Part shown: positions 6,587 through 12,876 of the stretch, piece after piece
Numbering within the stretch: position 1 is the first letter of the stretch
Layout of the letters: each line of letters starts with the position of its first letter
NCBI GenBank assembly: GCA_035548055.1
Contig: DASZTL010000058.1
Coordinates: 1 to 13,368, forward strand
Length of the DNA: 13,368 nucleotides
Direction: 5' to 3'
From: DASZTV01 sp035548055
Lineage (GTDB): Bacteria > Actinomycetota > Actinomycetes > JAFAQI01
The notes under the pieces: model-generated
The model's input: only the letters and a program-made list of their open reading frames with translations
What the model was told of the DNA's origin: nothing
Database searches by the model: none
Position numbers and translations under genes: made by a program

Positions 6587-8058
6587 CCCGCGCCGGGCCG
6601 CGAGTCCAGCGCGCCTCGACCGCCGCCTCGCTTGGCGAGGACGTGGCAGGGCTGCTCGACGCCGGGCATCGCCTCGCCCTGGTCGCCGCCCACGACGACG
6701 GCGCCGAGCTGCGGGTCGTCTACCTGTTCAGCCGCGCCAGTGACGCCAGTCGCGTCGAGATCACCGTGCGGACGCCCGCGGACCACCCGGTGATCCCGTC
6801 CCTTGCCCGTCTGTCCTATCCGGCGAGCCGCTTCGAACGTGAGATGCACGACCTGTTCGGAGTCATCCCCGTCGGGCACCCGCTGCCCCGCCGCCTGGTC
6901 CGCCACGGCCACTGGCCCGCTGGCTGGTACCCGCTGCGCCGCGACGCGGCCACGCCGCCGACCTTCACCGCGCCTGAGGGCTTTCCGTTCCGGGACGTGC
7001 ACGGCCCGGCGGTGTTCGAGATCCCAGTCGGACCGGTCCACGCCGGCCTGATCGAACCTGGGCACTTCCGGTTCTCCGTCGTCGGCGAGACCATCCTCAA
7101 GCTCAAAGCACGGCTCTGGTACGTCCACCGAGGCATCGAGAAGCTCTTCGAAGGCCGCGCCCCCGAGGCCGGTGTCGCGCTCGCGGAGCGGATCTCCGGG
7201 GACACCTCCGTCGGGCACACCCTCGCCTACAGCCTCGCCGTCGAGGATGCCACCGGACTGACCATGCCCCCAGCCGGCGCACGACTGCGCGCGGCGCTGC
7301 TCGAGCTCGAACGCCTCTACAACCACATCGGCGATCTCGGCGCATTAGCGAACGACACCGGCTTTGGTCTCGCCCACTCGCACGCCATGGCGCTTCGCGA
7401 GCGGCTGCTTCGACTCAACGCCACGGTGACCGGGCACCGGCTGCTCCGCGGCGCGATCACACCCGGCGCGGTCGAGCTTCGCGCGCTCCCGGACGTCGGC
7501 GTCTTGCGCGATATCGCGGCGGAGGCCGCAGAAATCGCCGAGCTCACTCTCGCCCACTCGGTGGTGCGGGACAGGTTCACCGGAACCGGTGTTCTCACCG
7601 CGGAGCAGGCCATCGACCTCGGATGCCTGGGTCCGGTCGCCCGCGCCAGCGGCGTGCGGAACGACGCCCGACATGACCATCCGAGCGTGGACATCATCCC
7701 GGACCTGGTCGGCGAATCCGGCGGCGATGTCCTGGCCCGCTATCAGATCCGCAGTCGTGAGATCGCCGCCTCGGTCGCACTGCTCGAGCGCCTGCTCGCC
7801 GACGTGACCGTCATCGACTGCGCGGCGCGGCGTACTCGTCGTGGATCGCGCAGCGGGGTCGGGCTCGTCGAAGGGTGGCGCGGAACCATCGCGACCCGCA
7901 TCGAGCTCCCCGGAGCGCGGCTGAGCCGGGTGAAAGTGGTCGACCCGTCCTGGTTCAACTGGCCTGCGTTACCGCTGGCGGTCGCCGATGCGATCGTCCC
8001 GGACTTCCCGCTGATCAACAAGAGCTTCAACCTTTCCTACGCCGGCAACGACCTCTAA
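6583..8058 (+). CDS. hycE: HycE-like NuoC-NuoD fusion large subunit lacking the Ni-Fe cysteines (Rv0087-like)
   Basis: This 491-residue cytoplasmic subunit fuses a NuoC domain (about 1-120, with SRFEREMHDLFG at 82-93) to a NuoD/hydrogenase large-subunit domain (about 140-491, with VHRGIEKLFEGR at 181-192). In HycE of formate hydrogenlyase the Ni-Fe centre is held by two Cys-x-x-Cys pairs. Here the first pair is replaced by Ser205 and Thr208 (ERISGDTSVGH) and the second by Ser485 and Gly488 (NLSYAGNDL). The histidine after the first motif (His212) remains. The chain ends immediately after the second motif, without the cleaved C-terminal extension of maturing hydrogenases. So it cannot be a normal [NiFe]-hydrogenase. 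By family knowledge it belongs with Ehr or complex-I-like large subunits, and its substrate is unknown. GTG 6583 overlaps the hycQ stop. It is followed after 14 bases by the thiolase gene. Confidence 0.93.
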   Translation: MTRAGPRVQRASTAASLGEDVAGLLDAGHRLALVAAHDDGAELRVVYLFSRASDASRVEITVRTPADHPVIPSLARLSYPASRFEREMHDLFGVIPVGHPLPRRLVRHGHWPAGWYPLRRDAATPPTFTAPEGFPFRDVHGPAVFEIPVGPVHAGLIEPGHFRFSVVGETILKLKARLWYVHRGIEKLFEGRAPEAGVALAERISGDTSVGHTLAYSLAVEDATGLTMPPAGARLRAALLELERLYNHIGDLGALANDTGFGLAHSHAMALRERLLRLNATVTGHRLLRGAITPGAVELRALPDVGVLRDIAAEAAEIAELTLAHSVVRDRFTGTGVLTAEQAIDLGCLGPVARASGVRNDARHDHPSVDIIPDLVGESGGDVLARYQIRSREIAASVALLERLLADVTVIDCAARRTRRGSRSGVGLVEGWRGTIATRIELPGARLSRVKVVDPSWFNWPALPLAVADAIVPDFPLINKSFNLSYAGNDL

Positions 8059-8072
8059 CGAAGGAGCCCGAA

Positions 8073-9245
8073 ATGACCTCCGCCGTGATCATCGACGCGG
8101 TCCGCACCCCGATCGGCAAACGCAACGGGTGGCTGTCGGGCCTACCCAGCGTCGAGCTGCTCGGCCAGGTTCAGTCCGCGGTCCTTGCCCGCTCCGGAGT
8201 GAAACCGGATCAGGTCGCGCAAGTTGTCGGCGGATGTGTCACCCAGGCCGGTGAACAAGGGTTCAACGTCACACGCATGGCCTGGTTGCGCCAAGGGCTG
8301 CCGTATCAGGTCGGCGCGACCACAGTGGACTGCCAATGTGGCTCCTCCCAGCAGGCCAACCACTTCATTGCCAACCTGATCACCGCCGGCGCGATCGAGG
8401 TGGGAATCGCGTGCGGGGTGGAGGCGATGAGCCGCGTACCGCTCGGCGCGAACGTCGGCATCGGCATAGGACACGCCATCCCTGACGACCTGCCCTATGA
8501 CATGCCCGACCAGTTCCACGCCGCGGAACGCATCGCCGAGCGCTACGGCATCACCCGTGCGGACGTCGACTGGCTCGGGCTGACTTCCCAGCAACGCGCG
8601 GCCGCCGCCACCGCCGATCACCGTTTCAACCGCGAGATCCACCCGCTGGTGGCGCCTGTCGTCGGCCCGGAAGGCCCCCGCGGCGACCACGGCCACGAGA
8701 CGATGATCGTGACCGGTGACCAAGGCCTGCGCGACACCACCGCCGAAGGACTTGCCGGCCTCACACCGGTCCTGCCCGACGGGATGCACACCGCTGGCAA
8801 CTCCTCCCAGATCTCCGACGGCGCCGCTGCCGTGTTGTGGATGTCCGAGGACAAGGCGCGCTCCGAAGGGCTCCGACCGCGTGCCCGCATCGTCGGTCAA
8901 GCTCTCGTCGGGTCCGACCCCAATCTCCACCTCGACGGGCCGATCGCCGCTACCACCAAGGTCCTCGACCACCTCGGCATGACTATCGCGGACCTCGACC
9001 TGTTCGAGATCAACGAGGCCTTCGCCTCGGTGGTGATGAGCTGGGCGAAGGTGCACAAGGTCGACCTGGACAAGGTCAACGTCAACGGCGGCGCGATCGC
9101 ACTCGGACACCCAGTCGGCGCCACCGGAAGCCGACTGATCACCACCGCGCTGCACGAGCTCGAACGCCGCGACGCCTCCACCGCCCTGATCACCATGTGC
9201 TGCGGCGGCGCGCTCGCCACCGCAACAGTCATCGAACGGCTCTGA
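8073..9245 (+). CDS. Thiolase, FadA5-like (3-ketoacyl-CoA thiolase / acetyl-CoA acetyltransferase)
   Basis: This 390-residue cytoplasmic thiolase catalyses CoA-dependent cleavage of a 3-ketoacyl-CoA or the reverse condensation. The full active site is present: nucleophilic Cys89 in TTVDCQCGSSQQA, the NEAFAS loop (314-319), His346 in GGAIALGHPVGATGSR, and Cys376 in TMCCGGA. The VDCQCG motif and the stretches RTPIGKRNGWLSG and SSQISDGAAAVLWM are very close to M. tuberculosis FadA5, the steroid side-chain thiolase, as I recall its sequence. Related acetoacetyl-CoA thiolases cannot be excluded, so no symbol is assigned. ATG 8073 has a strong AAGGAG at 8061-8066, the best ribosome site in the cluster. 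It lies 14 bases after hycE and its stop overlaps the next gene (TGATG). An enzyme of acyl-CoA metabolism at the end of an electron-transfer operon is unusual. Confidence 0.92.
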   Translation: MTSAVIIDAVRTPIGKRNGWLSGLPSVELLGQVQSAVLARSGVKPDQVAQVVGGCVTQAGEQGFNVTRMAWLRQGLPYQVGATTVDCQCGSSQQANHFIANLITAGAIEVGIACGVEAMSRVPLGANVGIGIGHAIPDDLPYDMPDQFHAAERIAERYGITRADVDWLGLTSQQRAAAATADHRFNREIHPLVAPVVGPEGPRGDHGHETMIVTGDQGLRDTTAEGLAGLTPVLPDGMHTAGNSSQISDGAAAVLWMSEDKARSEGLRPRARIVGQALVGSDPNLHLDGPIAATTKVLDHLGMTIADLDLFEINEAFASVVMSWAKVHKVDLDKVNVNGGAIALGHPVGATGSRLITTALHELERRDASTALITMCCGGALATATVIERL

Positions 9246-9520
9246 TGCGCTTGACCGTGCGTGTCTACCCGAAGGCCCGAACCACTACGGTCGGCGGGCG
9301 ATACGGAAGCGGCGAGCCCCCGGTGCTCGTCGTCCGGGTTGCCGCGCCCGCCAGCGACGGCCGCGCCAACGAAGCGGTCGCGCGTGCTCTCGCCTGCGCC
9401 TTTGACCGGCCGAGCTCGACCGTGCGGATCATCACCGGGCATACCCAGCGCACCAAGATCGTCGAAGTCGATGACGGCGACCCCATCCGGCTTCGCCAGC
9501 TTCTTGACAAGGACGACTGA
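9245..9520 (+). CDS. DUF167 (YggU/UPF0235) family protein
   Basis: This small cytoplasmic protein of 91 residues belongs to a widespread family of unknown biochemical role. The hallmarks are an N-terminal strand with VRVYPKAR (5-12), the motif APASDGRANEAVARALA (34-50), and a following strand with ITGHTQRTKIVEV (63-75). The family consensus ends a similar strand with a Gly, a basic residue and Lys. The length is typical. The ATG at 9245 overlaps the thiolase stop (TGATG), so it is very probably co-translated with it. A hairpin starts 24 bases after the stop, making this the last gene of the operon. I infer no functional link to the electron-transfer complex beyond co-transcription. Confidence 0.92.
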   Translation: MRLTVRVYPKARTTTVGGRYGSGEPPVLVVRVAAPASDGRANEAVARALACAFDRPSSTVRIITGHTQRTKIVEVDDGDPIRLRQLLDKDD

Positions 9521-9543
9521 CCCGGCGGCCGCCGACCTTATCT

Positions 9544-9563
9544 CCGAGCGGAGGACCGCTCGG
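9544..9563 (+). terminator. Hairpin terminator closing the hyc-thiolase-DUF167 unit
   Basis: A perfect 8-base stem, CCGAGCGG (9544-9551) and CCGCTCGG (9556-9563), encloses the 4-base loop AGGA. It lies 24 bases after the DUF167 stop. Only two T residues follow, so it lacks a U tract, which is common in high-GC actinomycetes. It also lies about 95 bases beyond the stop of the converging minus-strand gene at 9658, and could serve both directions. Confidence 0.65.
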
Positions 9564-9657
9564 TTACCCGCGGATACTCAGACCGTCAGGCCGCGAAGTC
9601 GCCACACTTTCGCCGCGAGTTCCGTGGGTAATGGTGAGTGGACCGGGACCAGCACGA

Positions 9658-9972
9658 TTAGCCGAGTGAATCGATCGGGGAGCGCATCCGCCTGGGCCGG
9701 GTGTGATCTGCCGGATCGCATGTGAGAGCAATCAGCCGGTTACGGACGATGAGTTCTACCGTGTCGAGCTCATCGCGCAGGCCAAGCTGGAACAGCTTCG
9801 TGGCGCCCCGACCCTCCGCCAACGCCCTCAGCACATGTTGACGAGGAACTGCCGGAAAATCGGCACACAAGTGTTCGCCGAGCACCGCCCAGCCTTCGTG
9901 CTCGTGGCCGCAACGCCGAAGGCGCGCATCAGTGTCGATTTTCGAGCGCTGATCCTCATGCCGGCCGCTCAT
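9658..9972 (-). CDS. Small hypothetical protein, possible three-helix-bundle dimerisation type
   Basis: A 104-codon minus-strand frame occupies space with no other credible gene. The central region, about residues 28-82, has the pattern AVLGEHLCADFP, then VPRQHVLRALAE, then DTVELIVRNRLIAL. This resembles the helical domain common in small actinobacterial proteins: V-x-x-x-L followed by F-P-x-x-P, a helix, and a final helix with R-x-R-L. I recognise this pattern by eye only. The N-terminus is charged and polar, and the tail is proline/arginine-rich. ATG 9972 has GGGA about six bases upstream; an in-frame ATG also exists at 9984. Codon bias is weaker than in the hyc genes, which could mean recent acquisition, decay, or a non-coding stretch. 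The same frame stays open far upstream, but there it only mirrors the coiA-like gene. Confidence 0.45.
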   Translation of the reverse strand: MSGRHEDQRSKIDTDARLRRCGHEHEGWAVLGEHLCADFPAVPRQHVLRALAEGRGATKLFQLGLRDELDTVELIVRNRLIALTCDPADHTRPRRMRSPIDSLG

Positions 9973-10131
9973 GCACGATCCCATCTGATGAGCCGGCGCG
10001 GTGTGTTCGCCCACTCCGCCATGATCAACTTGATACACCAAACAACGCATCGGCTTGCCTCTTTCGGCGTCGGCGCGACCGGTAGTGCACCCGTTTCCGA
10101 GCTGCGCCCGTCGATCTAGTAGTGCGCGCCC

Positions 10132-11853
10132 GTGGCGAAACTGTCGTCCACTCCGACCATGCTGCGTTGCGTGGCTCAGCCCGCACACGACCCACGCGCC
10201 TTGGCGGCGTTTCAGAACGGGGAACGCCGCCTGCTGTACGCGCGGTATAAGGACCGGCCCTGGGACCAGCCGTACTACCTGGTCGACGGGACGGCCGCCG
10301 CCGTCAGGGACTTGGCTAAGGAGCAGCTCGAGTGCTTCATGCCCGACTGCCGCGACCGGCGGCTCACCACCGTCGCGCGCCACGGTCGTCGTGACGGCTT
10401 CTCCCATATGGCGGGAGCCGGTGGGCACAGCCGCGAGGGGCTGTTTCATCAGCAGGCGAAGGCGCTCATCGTGCGGTGGGTGCAGTTCCGCTACCCGACG
10501 GTGACTGCGGTCGCCGAGCAGGCCACCGATCGTGGCGATCGGCGCGCCGACGTGATGCTGACCTGGCCCGATGGGCGGCAGGTCGCCGTGGAGGTCCAAT
10601 ACGCCGCGATCACCGTCGAGGACTGGCTGAGCCGCCAGGCCTCCTACCGCGAGCAAGGCATCTGTGCAGTGTGGCTTTTCGGGCATCTCGCGCCCCACCT
10701 TCGCCCGGCACGACCCGAACCGTGGCAGGCACCAGAGGACGTCGCCGGCCAGGTGCAGCTCAGCGAACTGCACCGCGCCATCGCCGACAGCGGCGAGACC
10801 GTGCTGTGGATCAACCCGATCGACGAGCAGGTCGGCGTCGCATGGCGTTGGGAGCGGATGCACCACTGCCGCGATGTGAACTGCCACCACGACGACCTCC
10901 GCGAGGCCAGGTTCCCGGTTCCTTGTGGTGCCGCTGCTACCGCGGCGATCTTCGCTGTCGATCGGCTCTTTGACTGCGAGATCTCACCAGACGGGCTGGT
11001 GACGCCGACCTCACTGGCGCTTCTTGGCTCGCAAGGCGAACTCCTGAAAGCGCGTGAGCTCGACCAGGCACGGCAGGCCGCTGAGATCGAGGCCCGCCGA
11101 GCCGCCGCACGAGCACGAGCGGAGGAGGCGACGGCACGCGAGGAAGCCGAGGCCGCTGAGGAGGCAAGGCGCAGCGCCTGGATCGCCGAGCGTCGCAGCA
11201 GCGAAGCCGACCGCTGGAAGGCTTCGAAGCTTCGCGCTGACCTCATCGCCCGATATGGCGAGCCGCCGGACGAACTCGGCACCGAACTTCACACCGACAC
11301 GGGGATCTTCGCCTACCCCGCGCACTGGCACAGCGCCCTCTACGTCGACCTGATCGAAGCCGAGCCGACCGGCGCCCGGTTCACAATCGCGGACTGCTAC
11401 CCGGCACTCGGCGCCCGCGGCATTCGTCTCAACCAGCGGCCGGGTGCCGCGGCGGCGGCGGTGATTGCGTTCCTCGATTGGTTGCGGGAACTCGGCGTCG
11501 TCGGGGTGCATTTCGCCGGCGGCCGCGTTGACTACGTCGAGGTCATTACCCCCGATCTACGAGCCGCACGTGAGATCCGCAGTCGAGACGCCGAGGAACG
11601 ACAACGGCGATGGGCCGAACAAGGTGAGCTACTTCGTCTGCGCCGGGAGGCCGAGCGCCGTGAACGAGAAGCACAGGATGCCCGGCGCCGTGAACGCGAG
11701 GAGCAGCTCGACGCCATGAAGGTGCGCCGCGAGAGCCGGCCTCGCGCGCCTGGGCAAGGTAAGCACCCGATAGCCCCTGCGCGCCGCTGCCGTGTTTGCG
11801 GCGGGACCCTCGCCGCCGTCCTGGCTGATACCGATCGCCATCTCCTGTGTTGA
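10132..11853 (+). CDS. CoiA-like competence/nuclease-family protein with long coiled coils
   Basis: The 573-residue protein has the core of the CoiA family, whose members carry a PD-(D/E)XK nuclease-like fold. Visible elements are ECFMPDC (67-73, possible zinc knuckle), DGFSH (88-92), GGHSREGLFHQQAK (97-110), and the putative catalytic strand RRADVML with Asp140 followed by VAVEVQYA with Glu154 and Gln156. WLSRQASYREQGI and WLFGH complete the family pattern. A charged coiled coil covers about 303-372. A globular stretch follows (375-470), then a second Arg/Glu-rich helix (476-530). The C-terminus has Cys553, Cys556 and a final Cys573, suggesting a small zinc site. CoiA itself acts on incoming DNA during competence. 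In actinomycetes the role is unknown, and defence or recombination are possibilities. The start is uncertain: GTG 10132 has no clear ribosome site and ATG 10159 is the alternative. Confidence 0.85.
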   Translation: MAKLSSTPTMLRCVAQPAHDPRALAAFQNGERRLLYARYKDRPWDQPYYLVDGTAAAVRDLAKEQLECFMPDCRDRRLTTVARHGRRDGFSHMAGAGGHSREGLFHQQAKALIVRWVQFRYPTVTAVAEQATDRGDRRADVMLTWPDGRQVAVEVQYAAITVEDWLSRQASYREQGICAVWLFGHLAPHLRPARPEPWQAPEDVAGQVQLSELHRAIADSGETVLWINPIDEQVGVAWRWERMHHCRDVNCHHDDLREARFPVPCGAAATAAIFAVDRLFDCEISPDGLVTPTSLALLGSQGELLKARELDQARQAAEIEARRAAARARAEEATAREEAEAAEEARRSAWIAERRSSEADRWKASKLRADLIARYGEPPDELGTELHTDTGIFAYPAHWHSALYVDLIEAEPTGARFTIADCYPALGARGIRLNQRPGAAAAAVIAFLDWLRELGVVGVHFAGGRVDYVEVITPDLRAAREIRSRDAEERQRRWAEQGELLRLRREAERREREAQDARRREREEQLDAMKVRRESRPRAPGQGKHPIAPARRCRVCGGTLAAVLADTDRHLLC

Positions 11854-11857
11854 GCCC

Positions 11858-11897
11858 GATGCCGCGGACGCCGCTCCTTGTGTTCCGCGTCGGCATC
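11858..11897. terminator. Stem-loop after the CoiA-like gene
   Basis: The arms GATGCCG (11858-11864) and CGGCATC (11891-11897) are perfectly complementary and begin five bases after the coiA-like stop. Inside them ACGC can pair with GCGT, or CGCGGA with TCCGCG, with a small bulge. There is no U tract. It lies in the gap before the 3' end of the converging minus-strand GIY-YIG gene, a natural place for a terminator. Confidence 0.45.
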
Positions 11898-12006
11898 GAG
11901 CACTACACGGTTCGAGCCGCTGTTGTCATCGTTGGTAGGAGCGCCCTTTGACGTAAGGGTGCTATCCGAACCCGCGAGTGAGGATGGGCGGATGCTGTCC
12001 GGGCCA

Positions 12007-12803
12007 TCAGCGGGGTCGAACCTTGTCGTAGCGCCTGACGCCTCTGCCGTCCACCCAGATGAAGTGACTCTGACGGCCCTGGTCGAAGCGCAGGTCGAAA
12101 ATGAGCCGTCCCCGTAGTTTGCATGCGTCGAGGTCGGCGGACTCGTCCTTGATTAGAGGAACTTCTCGGTCGGGCGTCGTGGCGAGACGTTTGATGTCGA
12201 TGAGTGCGGCGCCGGCGATGTAGCGGTGGGCGGGAGGACCCGCCGCACCGATGAGGACTCTTGGAGCAGAGGCGGGCCGCGCGATCCATCCTGGCCTCAC
12301 CGGTTCAAGCAACCAGTACCGGCGAATGTTCTCGCGCACGATGCTGTCTTGGGGATTCACCGGGTCGAGTCGGGGGCGTCCCGGCTCTAGGTCGTTGCCG
12401 AAACTGTTTCGGACCAGCAGGGCTCCCCCGTGATGCGTCCTATCTCGCTAACGGACAGCGGCGGCAGAGCGAGGCGATCCGCAAAGTTGTGGGGCACCCC
12501 GAGGGGCCGAAAACGCGGCCCGTCGCCAGCGACACGGTTAGTCAGGTCAGCATCAGCCGTCTTGAGGCGCAAGGCCGAGAGCAGGGCAGCTTCTACAAGG
12601 GCTGCGTCTCGTGCCGACGTGTAGGGCCCAGCGATCTCGATCGTGTAGGCGCCGCTTTCGATGAGTCGCGCCAACCCTGGATTGTGGGTTCCTCCAGTGT
12701 GTCCGACCGCGCGAGCGGGACTAGCGCCGCGCCCGACGTACCGGATCCTTTGGTCACGGGTGGATCGGTAGAGGTAGACGCAGCGCTCATTGTTGGCGGA
12801 CAC
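12007..12803 (-). pseudogene. GIY-YIG family protein split by a one-base frameshift
   Basis: The first part (12803 down to about 12426) encodes a GIY-YIG-like domain: CVYLYRS (8-14) for the GIY strand, RYVGRG (21-26) for YIG, Arg31, Glu71 in LVEAALLSAL, and Asn89 in DLTNRVAG. It then continues VSEIGRITG and, in the same frame, runs into 18 unrelated codons and a stop at 12387. One frame over, at exactly this point, GGALLVRNSFGNDLEPGRPR begins and leads into RRYWLLEPVRPGW, HRYIAGAALID, KLRGRLIFDLRF and HFIWVDGRG, ending at 12007. The two halves fit the single-chain layout of actinobacterial GIY-YIG proteins that I recall. The break is in a run of five G residues (12429-12425 on the minus strand); one more G would restore a 265-residue protein. 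The start is probably GTG 12803; an extension to 12905 would overlap the upstream gene. The cause could be a real mutation, slippage, or a sequencing error. If intact it may cleave nucleic acid. Confidence 0.75.
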
Positions 12804-12876
12804 AAATGGATGTTTCCTCGGACGTGCCGGCAGGACAAGTGATCGTCGGCGGCGAGATGCGCTGGTGTGCACGGGG

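Noticed and set aside
6037..7326. 429-codon minus-strand frame across hycQ and hycE
   Set aside because: Mirror of two well-supported genes; composition typical of antisense frames.
1014..8058. Annotation as a working formate hydrogenlyase
   Set aside because: The large subunit lacks the Ni-Fe cysteines and the operon has no formate dehydrogenase, ferredoxin subunit or maturation protease.
8142..9155. 337-codon minus-strand frame opposite the thiolase
   Set aside because: The plus strand has a complete thiolase active site; the minus frame has no family features.
9524..9533. GGCGGCCGCC palindrome after DUF167
   Set aside because: A short GC palindrome is expected by chance in such DNA; the adjacent 8-base-stem hairpin is the better terminator.
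9703..10119. Plus-strand 138-codon frame in the gap before the CoiA-like gene
   Set aside because: Mixed codon-position bias and no domain pattern; the opposite strand shows a better helical pattern.
9973..10890. N-terminal part of the 410-codon minus-strand frame
   Set aside because: It lies opposite the CoiA-like gene and shows no domain; only the part below 9972 was kept as a possible gene.
11878..12117. Plus-strand 79-codon frame after the CoiA-like gene
   Set aside because: Overlaps the conserved C-terminal part of the GIY-YIG gene on the other strand and starts within a stem-loop.
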